Positions 1-8,122 of a DNA stretch of 64,000 nucleotides are shown here, piece by piece. Source of the DNA: Streptomyces orinoci (GTDB lineage: Bacteria > Actinomycetota > Actinomycetes > Streptomycetales > Streptomycetaceae); NCBI RefSeq assembly GCF_003121295.1, contig NZ_PHNC01000031.1, positions 560,439-624,438 on the forward strand, written 5' to 3'. The notes beneath the pieces are model-generated. The model did not search any database, had not been told where the DNA came from, and saw only the letters and a list, made by a program, of their open reading frames with translations. Within the stretch, counting starts at the first letter, position 1. The number at the start of each line of letters is the position of its first letter. The position numbers and the translations under genes were made by a program.

Positions 1-703
1 GCAGGTCCTTGGCGACGGCGGCACGGTAGAGCTCGGCGCAGCTGGCCGGGAAGGCGTTGGGGTAGCCGGCCACCCAGCCGACCGCGCCGGCGAGCGCCAG
101 CTCCAGCAGGACGTCGTCCGCGCCGATCAACAGGTCCAGCTCCGGGGCGAGTTCGGCCAGTTCATAGGCGCGGCGCACATCGCCGCTGAACTCCTTGACG
201 GCCACGATGGAGCCCTCGCCATGCAGCCGGGCGAGCAGTTCGGGGGTGAGGTCGGTCTTGGTGTCGATGGGGTTGTTGTAGGCCACCACCGGCAGCCCGG
301 CCTTGGCGGCCTCGGCGTAGTGGGCAAGGACGGCCCGGCGGTCGGCGCGGTAGGCGTTGGGCGGCAGCAGCAGCACCGAGCCACAGCCCAGCTCGGCCGC
401 CTGCTCGGCCCAGTGGCGGGCTTCGGCGCTGCCATAGGCGGCGACCCCGGGCATCACCCTGGCCGGATCGCCCGCCGCTTCCGCGGCGGTACGCACCACC
501 CGGGCGCGTTCCTCGGCGGTAAGGGTCTGGTACTCGCCCAGCGAACCGTTGGGCACCACCCCGTCACAGCCGGAGTCGATCAGCCGGCGGACGTGTCCGG
601 CATAGGCGTCGTAGTCGATGGAGAGGTCCTCGCGCAGCGGGAGCGCGGTGGCCACCATGATTCCCCGCCAGGGGCGGTCGGCGGTCCAGGTGATCTCGGG
701 CAT
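1..703 (-). CDS. DapA/N-acetylneuraminate lyase superfamily aldolase (3' end cut by window)
   Basis: Only the N-terminal 234 codons are in the window. The ATG at 703 follows AGAAGGG. The protein shows the class I aldolase TIM-barrel signature: a GSLGEY loop near residue 53, Tyr142 in AYNNP, and the Schiff-base lysine at about residue 170 in VAVKEFSG. Family members condense or cleave 2-keto acids. In hydroxyproline degradation a member of this superfamily deaminates 1-pyrroline-4-hydroxy-2-carboxylate to 2-oxoglutarate semialdehyde. That role is inferred from the neighbouring dehydrogenase and prolidase genes; a generic dihydrodipicolinate-synthase-like enzyme cannot be excluded. It lies 90 nt downstream of the FAD dehydrogenase subunit on the same strand, with an operator-like site in the gap. 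Confidence 0.85.
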   Translation of the reverse strand, partial: MPEITWTADRPWRGIMVATALPLREDLSIDYDAYAGHVRRLIDSGCDGVVPNGSLGEYQTLTAEERARVVRTAAEAAGDPARVMPGVAAYGSAEARHWAEQAAELGCGSVLLLPPNAYRADRRAVLAHYAEAAKAGLPVVAYNNPIDTKTDLTPELLARLHGEGSIVAVKEFSGDVRRAYELAELAPELDLLIGADDVLLELALAGAVGWVAGYPNAFPASCAELYRAAVAKDL

Positions 704-725
704 GCCATTGACCCTTCTATATCGT

Positions 726-737
726 GTGACATTTTAT
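726..737. promoter_or_regulatory. Operator-like site 1 (GTGACATTTTAT)
   Basis: The site lies in the 90-nt gap before the DapA-like gene and matches 9 of 12 positions of the perfect palindrome GTGAAATTTCAC found at 5352. It may be a degenerate copy of a shared regulator site of the catabolic cluster. The regulator is unknown. Confidence 0.35.
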
Positions 738-793
738 TGATGGGCGCAGTGCCCCACAAGAGCCGAGTGCCCACAAGCGGCTTAGGGGCAAGG

Positions 794-2209
794 TCAGTTG
801 GGCTCGTCAAGAGCGGCCAGAGTGCCCAGCGGCACCGGAACCGCGAATGGCCGCCGCTCCTCCGAGGCCGCCGCACCCCCGCCGCCCGCCGCCAGGCAGG
901 CCACCGCCGCGCCGCACATCCGCCCCTGGCACCAGCCCATCCCGGCCCGGGTGAGCAGCTTGACCGTACGGGCGTCCCGGGCCCCCAGTTCGGCGACCGC
1001 CTCCCGGATGCTCCCCGCGGTCACCTCCTCGCAACGGCACACCTCGGTGCCGTCCTGGAGCCAGTGCGTCCAGCCGGGGCCGGGGCGGTGGGCGGCGCCC
1101 ATGGCCTCGGCGAAGCGGCGCATCCGGTCCCGGCGGCGGCGCAGTTCGCGGACGCGTGCGGGGGCCGGGCGTCCGCTCAGCCGGTGTGCCACCGCCAGGG
1201 CGGCCAGTTCCCCTTCCACCGCGGCCAGTTGCCAGCCGCCGATGCCGCCGGTCTCGCCCGCGGCCCACAGGCCGGGGACCGAGGTCTGCTGCCGGTCGTC
1301 CAGTACCAGCACCGAGGTGCCGTCCGGTGCCTGCCGGGTCGCACAGCCCAGCGCGGTGGCCAGTTCGATCCGCGGGACCAGCCCATGACCCACGGCCAGG
1401 GCGTCGCAGGCGATCCGGCGGCCAGTGCCCGGCAGGGGACGCCAGTCGCGGTCCAGCCGCCGCACGGTGACCGCCTCCACCCGGTCGGTGCCATGCACCT
1501 CGGTGACCGCGCTACGGGTGCTCAGCCGCACCCGGTGGCGGGCCAACACCTTTGCGTGCAGCGCCCCTTCGGCCAGTTTGCCGGGGTTGGCCGCCAGCGC
1601 CCCCGGGTGCCGGGCATAGCCCAGATACCCGGCGGCCTCCGCCACCAGTGGCACCCGGGCCCCGGCGGTGGCCAGCGAGGAGGCCGCCGCCAGCAGCAGC
1701 GGCCCGCTGCCCGCCACCACGATCCGCCGGCCGGGCAGCACCAGGCCGGACTTGAGCATCGCCTGAACACCCCCGGCGCTCACCACTCCGGGCAGCGTCC
1801 AGCCGGGAAAGGGCAGTTGGCGCTCATAGGCGCCGGTGGCCAGCAGCAGGGCGCGGGCGCGGATACACACCGGGCGCTGCTCCTCGCCGTCGGCTCCGGT
1901 GAGGGCATGCACCGCCCATGGCAGATCGCCGTCCCTGGTGACTGTCCACACATGGTGGCCGGTCAGATGGTCCACCGCACTGGCCGCCAGACGGGAGCGC
2001 AACTCCCGGAAGGCGGACCAGTGATGGTGCAGCGCCTGCGGCCGGCCGGCCTTCAGGGCCGGTGCCGGATGCCGGAAGAACTGCCCGCCGGCCTGCGCGG
2101 CGTCATCCAGCAGCGCCACGCTCAGTCCCTGCCCGGCCGCATGGACGGCGCCCGCCAGACCGGCCGCCCCTGCACCGATCACCGCCAGGTCATAGGGTTC
2201 AGCGCTCAT
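794..2209 (-). CDS. FAD/NAD(P)-binding oxidoreductase, dehydrogenase alpha-type subunit (HcnB/LhpF-like)
   Basis: A 471-residue pyridine nucleotide-disulfide-type flavoprotein. The dinucleotide-binding GAGAAG lies at residues 12-17, a second GSG fold (VVAGSGPLLLA) in the middle, and a C-terminal BFD-like cysteine cluster (CRCEE ... GWCQGRMCG) probably holds an iron-sulfur cluster. The ATG at 2209 was chosen because it directly precedes the FAD motif and overlaps the stop of the upstream [2Fe-2S] gene by 11 nt, which suggests coupled translation. With that gene and the DAO-type flavoprotein at 2647-3834 it makes the three-part set seen in hydrogen cyanide synthase, opine oxidase and D-hydroxyproline dehydrogenase. 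D-hydroxyproline oxidation is the inferred role from context. Confidence 0.85.
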   Translation of the reverse strand: MSAEPYDLAVIGAGAAGLAGAVHAAGQGLSVALLDDAAQAGGQFFRHPAPALKAGRPQALHHHWSAFRELRSRLAASAVDHLTGHHVWTVTRDGDLPWAVHALTGADGEEQRPVCIRARALLLATGAYERQLPFPGWTLPGVVSAGGVQAMLKSGLVLPGRRIVVAGSGPLLLAAASSLATAGARVPLVAEAAGYLGYARHPGALAANPGKLAEGALHAKVLARHRVRLSTRSAVTEVHGTDRVEAVTVRRLDRDWRPLPGTGRRIACDALAVGHGLVPRIELATALGCATRQAPDGTSVLVLDDRQQTSVPGLWAAGETGGIGGWQLAAVEGELAALAVAHRLSGRPAPARVRELRRRRDRMRRFAEAMGAAHRPGPGWTHWLQDGTEVCRCEEVTAGSIREAVAELGARDARTVKLLTRAGMGWCQGRMCGAAVACLAAGGGGAAASEERRPFAVPVPLGTLAALDEPN

Positions 2210-2504
2210 GACCGTCTCCCTGCTGGGTGGTGACGGCATCGCCGGGACGGGCCGGGACCAGGCAGGCCCGCCGGTTGGGCCGTCCATTGACGGTGGCCAG
2301 GCAGTCGTAGCACTGTCCGATGCCGCAGAAGGCTCCGCGCGGCCGTCCGCCCCGGCGGGTGGTGCGCCAGGCGAGGATGCCCGCCGCCCAGAGAGCGGCG
2401 GCCACCGACTGGCCGGGCAGGGCGGTGACGGTACGGCCGTCGAACGTGATCTCAAACGGCGGACCGGGCCGGGCCCCGGCCAGTTCGATGGGATTACGGG
2501 CCAC
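2199..2504 (-). CDS. (2Fe-2S)-binding dehydrogenase small subunit (HcnA-like)
   Basis: A 101-residue ferredoxin-fold protein with a Cys-x4-Cys-x2-Cys cluster (CGIGQCYDC) and a fourth Cys in RRACLV, the pattern of plant-type [2Fe-2S] small subunits. The GTG at 2504 is preceded by GAGAGGAGG at 5-nt spacing, a strong ribosome site; the open frame extends upstream but that extension is Pro/Arg-rich and not family-like. The protein should transfer electrons between the two flavoprotein subunits encoded on either side. Its stop overlaps the start of the alpha subunit. Confidence 0.88.
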   Translation of the reverse strand: MARNPIELAGARPGPPFEITFDGRTVTALPGQSVAAALWAAGILAWRTTRRGGRPRGAFCGIGQCYDCLATVNGRPNRRACLVPARPGDAVTTQQGDGHER

Positions 2505-2646
2505 TGCGGCCTCCTCTCGGAGCGGTGGAAGGGGGATGGAGTGCGGAAGCGTCCATGGCGGCGGGGCGGTCCCGGCAAACGGGGGAGCGCTCGCGGGCGT
2601 CGGCGGCGCGGCGGACTTCGGACGGATCATTCGGGTGGGTCCCGGG

Positions 2647-3834
2647 TCAGCGGGGTGTCGAAGCACGACCGGACGTCCCGGACGTGCCGGACGCCCCGGC
2701 GAAGCGCCCAGGGCCGAACGGCCCCGGGTCCAGGGGCGGTTTGTCACCCGTCACCAACCGGGCGATGACCAGCCCCGTGGCCGGAGCCAGGCCTATCCCC
2801 GCTCCCTCGTGCCCGCAGGCATGCAGCAGCCCGGGGACGGTGGGGTCATGGCCGATGGCGGGCAGGTGGTCGGGCAGATAGGGGCGGAACCCGGCATAGG
2901 TCCGCATCGCCCGTACCCGGGCCAGCACCGGGAAGAGGGCGACGGCCTGAGCGGCCAGCCGACGCAGGGCCGCCGTGGAGAGGCTGCGGTCGAAGCCCAC
3001 CTGCTCCCGGCTGGCGCCGATCAGTACCGGTCCGGCCGGGGTGCCCTCCACCACGGCGGAGGTCTGCAACTCGGCGGAACCGCTGGCCACATCGGCCACA
3101 TATTCCGCCGAGTACACCTTGTGCCGCACCAGTTGGGGAAGCGGCTCGGTCACCAGGACAAAGCCCCGGCGGGGAAGCAGCGGCAGGGTGGCGCCCGCCA
3201 GCCGGGCCAGTTCGCCGCCCCAGGCGCCGGCCGCGTTCACCACATAGGGAGCGTGCAGGGCGCCCTTACTGGTGCGTACGCCCTTGAGTTCACCACTGGC
3301 GCCCTTGAGGAAGCCGGTGACCTCCTCGCCCAGGCGCAGTCGGGCGCCGGAGGCGCGCAGCAGATGGGCGGCCGCCAGGGCGGGCTGGACCTGGGCGTCC
3401 TGGGGATAGTGGACGCCACCGGCCAGGCCGGGGGCCAGATGCGGCTCCAGTCCGGGCAGCCGCTCCGGCGGAATCTCCTCCGCCTTGACACCCGCCGCCC
3501 GCTGCCCGGCCGCCAGCTTCCGCAGGGCGGGCAGCCCTTCGGGAGCGGAGGCGACCACCAGGCCGCCCTTGGGCTCGTACTCGATCTCCGGCGGAAGCGC
3601 TTCGCTCAGCTCCCGCCACAACGCCAGGGAGATCAGGGCGAGTTCCAGCTCGGGGCCGGGTTCCTTGTCGGAGACCAGCAGATTGCCCTCGCCCGCCCCG
3701 GTGGTGCCGCCCGCGACGGCACCACGGTCGAGCACGGTGACGGACAGGCCATGGCGGGCGGCGTAGTAGGCACAGGCCGCCCCGACCACGCCCGCCCCTA
3801 TGACGATCACGTCCGAGGAGTCTGTGGTGGACAC
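2647..3834 (-). CDS. FAD-dependent oxidoreductase, DAO family (dehydrogenase catalytic subunit, HcnC/LhpB-like)
   Basis: A 395-residue D-amino-acid-oxidase/glycine-oxidase-type flavoprotein. The Rossmann motif GAGVVG is at residues 13-18, then the conserved GGTTGAGEGN turn, and a C-terminal GHEGAGIGLAPATG FAD contact. It probably oxidises the C-N bond of a cyclic imino acid such as D-hydroxyproline or D-proline. The GTG at 3834 is the only start that keeps the FAD motif, yet no Shine-Dalgarno sequence is visible before it, so a leaderless transcript is possible. It is separated by 142 nt from the small subunit and by 86 nt from the peptidase upstream. An operator-like site abuts the start. 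Confidence 0.85.
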   Translation of the reverse strand: MSTTDSSDVIVIGAGVVGAACAYYAARHGLSVTVLDRGAVAGGTTGAGEGNLLVSDKEPGPELELALISLALWRELSEALPPEIEYEPKGGLVVASAPEGLPALRKLAAGQRAAGVKAEEIPPERLPGLEPHLAPGLAGGVHYPQDAQVQPALAAAHLLRASGARLRLGEEVTGFLKGASGELKGVRTSKGALHAPYVVNAAGAWGGELARLAGATLPLLPRRGFVLVTEPLPQLVRHKVYSAEYVADVASGSAELQTSAVVEGTPAGPVLIGASREQVGFDRSLSTAALRRLAAQAVALFPVLARVRAMRTYAGFRPYLPDHLPAIGHDPTVPGLLHACGHEGAGIGLAPATGLVIARLVTGDKPPLDPGPFGPGRFAGASGTSGTSGRASTPR

Positions 3835-3838
3835 GCCA

Positions 3839-3850
3839 GTAATATTTCAC
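3839..3850. promoter_or_regulatory. Operator-like site 2 (GTAATATTTCAC)
   Basis: The site matches 10 of 12 positions of GTGAAATTTCAC and lies 5 nt upstream of the GTG of the DAO-family gene. If that message is leaderless, the site would overlap the -10 region, a position suited to repression. Confidence 0.4.
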
Positions 3851-3920
3851 ATGGCACTGGCCCTGCCAAGGTCTTCACCTGCAAAGATCTTCACCCCAAG
3901 GCCCCCGCCCGCCAAGGCCG

Positions 3921-5300
3921 TCACCCGCCAAGCCGCTCCAGCAGACCGCCCATCCACTCCTCCACCGCGTCCGGCGTGCGTGGCAGCGCCCCGGACAGCA
4001 GTCGTGCGCCATCCGCGGTGATCACCAGGTCGTCCTCGATCCGCACCCCGATGCCGCGCAGTTCCGCGGGCAGCGTCAGGTCGTCGGGCTGGAGGTAGAG
4101 CCCTGGCTCCACGGTGAGCACCTGGCCCTCCGCCAATACCCCGTCCAAGTAGGCGTCCGCGCGGGCCTGGGCGCAGTCATGGACGTCCAGGCCGAGCATG
4201 TGCCCGCTGCTGCACAGGGTGTAGCGGCGGTGCAGATCGCCCTCGGGGCTCTTCAGCACGCCCCACTCGGCCAGGCCCTCGGCGATCACCCGCATCCCGG
4301 CCCGGTGGAAGTCCCGGAAGCTCGCGCCCGGTTTGAGCGCGGCCATGCCCGCTTCCTGGGCGGCCAGCACCAGTTCATAGACCTGCCGCTGGACCGGTGA
4401 GAAGCGTCCGGACAGCGGCAGGGTGCGGGTGATGTCGGCGGTGTAGAGGCTGTCGGTCTCCACCCCGGCGTCCAGCAGCAGGAGTTGGTCCGGGTCGAGG
4501 CGGCCGTCGTTGCGTATCCAGTGCAGCGCACAGGCATGGGCGCCGGAGGCGGCGATGGTCTCATAGCCGGTGCCATTGCCCTCGGCGCGGGCGCGCAGCG
4601 CGAAGACTCCCTCGATCCAGCGCTCCCCGCGCGGGTGGGCCAGGGCATGCGGCAGGGCGCGTACCACGTCCTGGAAGCCCGCAGTGGTGTGGTCCACCGC
4701 CAGTTGCAGCTGCTCGATCTCCCAGGCGTCCTTGACCAGGCGCAACTCGCTGAGCACCGAGGCGAGTTCGGGGTCATGGGCGGCATTGCGCCCGGGCGGC
4801 AGCCGGTCGGGCCCGGTCAGGGGAGCGCAGTCGAGGCCGGTCATCCGGGTGGTCTCGGCCAGGTCGGGGCGGCGTCCCACCCAGAACTCGCCATAGCGGC
4901 GGTCACGGTAGAACTCCTCGCCCTGGCGCGGCGACCGGGGCCGGATATGGAGCACCGGCTGGTGGCGATGCGGACCGTCGGGCTCCAGGACCAGCACATG
5001 GCCCGCCTGGTCCTCGCCGGTCAGTCCGGTCAGCCAGGCATAGGCGCTGTGCGGCCGGAAGCGGTGGTCGCAGTCGTTGGAGCGAACCCGCAACTCCCCG
5101 GCGGGGATCAGCAGTCGCTCGCCGGGGAAGCGGGCGGAGAGCCGGGCACACCGGGCGGCGGTGAAGTCGGCGGCGGGCAGCCGGATGTCCTCGGGCAGCG
5201 GGGTCGCGGCCCAGTCGGCGGCCATAAAGGCGGCCAGTTCTGCCGAGACCGGGAGGTCATGACTTCCGGTGTTCGGTCGGGGAGTTGCGGGCTCTGCCAT
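3921..5300 (-). CDS. M24B metallopeptidase, Xaa-Pro aminopeptidase/prolidase family
   Basis: A 459-residue enzyme with an aminopeptidase-P-type N-terminal domain (about residues 30-170) and a pita-bread catalytic domain. The five metal ligands can be placed at Asp277 (LLDAGVETD), Asp289 (ADITRT), His367 (SSGHMLGLDVHD), Glu398 (TVEPGLY) and Glu422 (VRIEDD). The ATG at 5300 follows AGGAGG at 6-nt spacing. Such enzymes cut the bond before proline or hydroxyproline. Divergent to a peptide ABC importer and upstream of imino-acid oxidation genes, it would release Pro/Hyp from imported peptides. No signal peptide is seen, so it is cytoplasmic. Confidence 0.92.
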   Translation of the reverse strand: MAEPATPRPNTGSHDLPVSAELAAFMAADWAATPLPEDIRLPAADFTAARCARLSARFPGERLLIPAGELRVRSNDCDHRFRPHSAYAWLTGLTGEDQAGHVLVLEPDGPHRHQPVLHIRPRSPRQGEEFYRDRRYGEFWVGRRPDLAETTRMTGLDCAPLTGPDRLPPGRNAAHDPELASVLSELRLVKDAWEIEQLQLAVDHTTAGFQDVVRALPHALAHPRGERWIEGVFALRARAEGNGTGYETIAASGAHACALHWIRNDGRLDPDQLLLLDAGVETDSLYTADITRTLPLSGRFSPVQRQVYELVLAAQEAGMAALKPGASFRDFHRAGMRVIAEGLAEWGVLKSPEGDLHRRYTLCSSGHMLGLDVHDCAQARADAYLDGVLAEGQVLTVEPGLYLQPDDLTLPAELRGIGVRIEDDLVITADGARLLSGALPRTPDAVEEWMGGLLERLGG

Positions 5301-5351
5301 GGAACGCCTCCTGGGACACAGGTGGGTAACGGAGCGACCGACGTCTTGTCA

Positions 5352-5383
5352 GTGAAATTTCACATTACTATGTTACGGGTCAC
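5352..5383. promoter_or_regulatory. Operator region between peptidase and ABC importer (palindrome GTGAAATTTCAC)
   Basis: A perfect 12-bp palindrome occupies 5352-5363. A weaker half-matching copy (GTTACGGGTCAC, 7 of 12) is at 5372-5383. The two centres are 20 bp apart, about two helical turns, in the 136-nt divergent spacer. This suggests cooperative binding of a dimeric regulator controlling both directions. Confidence 0.5.
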
Positions 5384-5436
5384 ATTCCAGCCATGCACCA
5401 CAGGCTGCTGCCCAACTGTTCATGGAGTGACCGCTG

Positions 5437-7173
5437 ATGAACAAGCGCACCTGTACCGCCCTGGCCACCGTGGTGGTGGCCGCCCTCGCCCTAGGTACGG
5501 CCGGCTGCTCGGCCCAGAAGTCCAGGAGCGGCGGCCATGGCCCGGCCGGCGCCGGGGCGGGTGCGGTGATCGGCGGCACGCCACAGCGGGGCGGCACCCT
5601 CACCGTGCTGTCCGGCCAGGACTTCACCCATCTCGACCCCGCCCGCAACTGGGTGATGAGCGATATGGACTTCGGCACCCGGCTGCTCTACCGCACCCTG
5701 GTGACCTACCAGGCCGGACCGGGGGCCGAGGGCGGCAGGCTCGTCCCCGACCTGGCCACCGATCTGGGCACCCCCGCCAATGGCGCCAGGACCTGGACCT
5801 TCCATCTCAAGGAGGGGGTGAAGTACGAGGACGGGACGCCGGTCACCGCCCAGGACATCAAGTACAACGTGGAGCGGTCCTTCTCCCCGGATCTGCCGGG
5901 CGGTGCCGATTACGCGGCCCGCTATCTGGCCGGCGCCGAGGGCTACCAGGGCCCCGCCCAGGGCAAGCACCTGGACTCCATCAAGACCCCGGACGACCAC
6001 ACCATCGTCTTCGAACTCCGCAAGCCCTTCGCCGAGTTCCCCAATGCCACCGTGATGCCGACCTTCGCTCCGGTGCCCAAGTCCCAGGACAAGGGACCGC
6101 GGTACGACAACCGGCCGTTCTCCTCCGGGCCTTACCGGATCGAGTCCTATGCCCGGGGAAAGAAGCTGGTGCTGGTCCGCAATGAGCACTGGGACGCCAA
6201 GACCGATCAGGTCCGCAAGGCGTATCCGGACAAGCTGGTGGTGCTGATGGGCCTGAAGCCCAATGAGATCGACGACCGGATGATCGCCGCCCAGGGCGCC
6301 GACGCCTCCGCCGTCCCCTGGTACGCGCTGCGGCCGGAGAGCGCCGCCAAGGTGCTGCCCAAGGCGGAGGTCCGGGGGCGGATGCTCTCGGAGTCCACCA
6401 ACTGCACCGACATGGTGCAGATGCACACCGGGCGTGCCCCCTTCGACCAGGTCAAGGTGCGCCAGGCGGTGCAGTACGCGCTGGACCGGGACACCATCCT
6501 CACCGCCTCCGGCGGTCCCGCCTTCAACGACCTGTCCACCGCCTATATGCCGGCCACCCTCTTCGGCGGCAAACAGCCGGACACCCTGAAGATCCCGGCC
6601 GGTGGCGATGTGGCCAAGGCCAAGGAACTGCTCAAGGAGGCGGGAAAACCGGACGGGTTCAGCACCAGGATGACCGTTTCGGTGGGCGACAAGGGCCGCG
6701 CCGAGGCCATCCAGGAGTCCCTGGCCAAGGCCGGCATCAAGGTCACCATCGAGACCGTCGATCCCTCGGCCTTCTACGCCACCATCGGTGACACCAAGAA
6801 CCGTACCGACATGGTCTATACGGGCTGGTGCCCCGATTACCCCTCCGGATCGACCTTCCTGCCCTTTGTCTTCGACGGCCGCTACATCAAGGAGAAGGGC
6901 AACTCCGGCAACCACTCGCTCTTCCGTGACCAGGCGGTCATGAAGCGAATGGACGAGATCGCCGCCATGACCGACGCCAAGCAGGCCAATGCGGCCTGGC
7001 AGGAACTGGACGGCCAGATCCTGGCCAAGGCTCCGGCCGTACCGGTGCTGGTCCGGCGCTGGCCGCTGGTGCTGGGCACCAATATCGCCGGGGCCTATGG
7101 CCAGACCTCCTTCGGCGGCCAGCTGGACTATGCCTCGGTGGGTCTCAAGGACCCGTCCAAGGCCCGGGACTGA
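5437..7173 (+). CDS. ABC transporter substrate-binding lipoprotein (peptide, SBP family 5)
   Basis: A 578-residue extracellular binding protein. The N terminus is a lipoprotein signal with hydrophobic stretch TVVVAALALGTAGC (lipobox Cys at about residue 24), followed by a DppA/OppA-type domain (GGTLTVLSGQDFTHLDPA; ARTWTFHLKEGVKYEDGTPVTAQDIKYNVERSF split by the family's usual spacing). It captures peptides or related solutes and delivers them to the two permeases encoded next. It is the first gene of a five-gene operon, and the short GGAG in front of the ATG is weak. Substrate specificity is inferred from the adjacent Xaa-Pro peptidase. Confidence 0.9.
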   Translation: MNKRTCTALATVVVAALALGTAGCSAQKSRSGGHGPAGAGAGAVIGGTPQRGGTLTVLSGQDFTHLDPARNWVMSDMDFGTRLLYRTLVTYQAGPGAEGGRLVPDLATDLGTPANGARTWTFHLKEGVKYEDGTPVTAQDIKYNVERSFSPDLPGGADYAARYLAGAEGYQGPAQGKHLDSIKTPDDHTIVFELRKPFAEFPNATVMPTFAPVPKSQDKGPRYDNRPFSSGPYRIESYARGKKLVLVRNEHWDAKTDQVRKAYPDKLVVLMGLKPNEIDDRMIAAQGADASAVPWYALRPESAAKVLPKAEVRGRMLSESTNCTDMVQMHTGRAPFDQVKVRQAVQYALDRDTILTASGGPAFNDLSTAYMPATLFGGKQPDTLKIPAGGDVAKAKELLKEAGKPDGFSTRMTVSVGDKGRAEAIQESLAKAGIKVTIETVDPSAFYATIGDTKNRTDMVYTGWCPDYPSGSTFLPFVFDGRYIKEKGNSGNHSLFRDQAVMKRMDEIAAMTDAKQANAAWQELDGQILAKAPAVPVLVRRWPLVLGTNIAGAYGQTSFGGQLDYASVGLKDPSKARD

Positions 7174-7186
7174 GAGGCGGCACCCC

Positions 7187-8122
7187 ATGTCCGTCCACCA
7201 ACCCGCCCTGGCCGCCGCGACCGTCGGTGCGAGCCCCTGGCGGCTCGCCCGCCGGGAACTGGGCCGCCGTGCCTCCGTCCGCCTCTCCCTGGTCGTCGTC
7301 GCGCTCTTCGCCGTGATGGCCGCCGGCGCTCCGCTGCTCACCCGGCTGAGCGGCTGGGGGCCCGATGAGTTCGACAAGTCGGCCGTGGACCCCTATCTCG
7401 GCGGCCAGCCGGTCGGCCCGCTCGGCGGGATCTCCGCCGAGCACTGGCTGGGCGTGGAACCGGTCACCGGGCGCGATCTGTTCGCCCGTACCGTGCATGG
7501 TGCGCAGGTCTCGCTGCTGATCGCGCTCACCGCCACCGCCATGGTGGTGATCGCCGGCACCGCGGCCGGGATCGCGGCCGGTTACTTCGGCGGCCGCGTC
7601 GATGCGGTGCTCTCCCGGCTGATGGACCTCACCATGTCCTTCCCCTCGCTGATCTTTATGATCGCGATGATGTCGGTGGCCAAGGACGTCAACCGGATCC
7701 TGCTGATGACCGCGGTGATCGGGCTGTTCGGCTGGCCCGGGGTGGCCCGGATCGTGCGCGGCCAGACGCTCTCCCTCAAACACCGTGAATATGTGGACGC
7801 CGCCCGGGTCGGCGGCTCCGGACCCTGGCGGATCCTCACCCGGGACATCCTCCCCGGCGTCTCCGGACCGGTGATCGCCTACACCACCCTGGTCATTCCC
7901 GGCATGATCGCCACCGAGGCCGCCCTGAGCTATCTGGGCGTGGGCGTCCGGCCGCCCACCCCCTCCTGGGGCCAGATGATCGCCGAGAGCGTGTCCTTCT
8001 ATGACACCGACCCCATGTACTTCGTCATCCCCAGCAGTTGCCTCTTCCTCACCGTGCTCGCCTTCACCCTGCTGGGAGACGCGCTGCGGGACGTACTGGA
8101 CCCGAGGAGCGGCCGCCAGTGA
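7187..8122 (+). CDS. ABC transporter permease, DppC/OppC type
   Basis: A 311-residue membrane protein with an N-terminal OppC-N segment, about six transmembrane helices, and the EAA loop that docks the ATPase (EYVDAARVGGSGPWRI). The ATG at 7187 lies 13 nt after the binding-protein stop and follows GAGAGG; a longer open frame upstream overlaps the binding protein and is not plausible. The order DppA-DppC-DppB is unusual relative to the commoner A-B-C order. It partners with the next permease. Confidence 0.9.
   Translation: MSVHQPALAAATVGASPWRLARRELGRRASVRLSLVVVALFAVMAAGAPLLTRLSGWGPDEFDKSAVDPYLGGQPVGPLGGISAEHWLGVEPVTGRDLFARTVHGAQVSLLIALTATAMVVIAGTAAGIAAGYFGGRVDAVLSRLMDLTMSFPSLIFMIAMMSVAKDVNRILLMTAVIGLFGWPGVARIVRGQTLSLKHREYVDAARVGGSGPWRILTRDILPGVSGPVIAYTTLVIPGMIATEAALSYLGVGVRPPTPSWGQMIAESVSFYDTDPMYFVIPSSCLFLTVLAFTLLGDALRDVLDPRSGRQ

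Noticed and set aside
221..2233. A 670-codon plus-strand frame over the first genes
   Set aside because: Antisense to the DapA-like and FAD genes, without domain motifs.
5352..5363. GTGAAATTTCAC as a Crp site
   Set aside because: The spacing between GTGA and TCAC is four bases, not the six of the Crp consensus, so it is unlikely to be bound by the Crp encoded at 27306.
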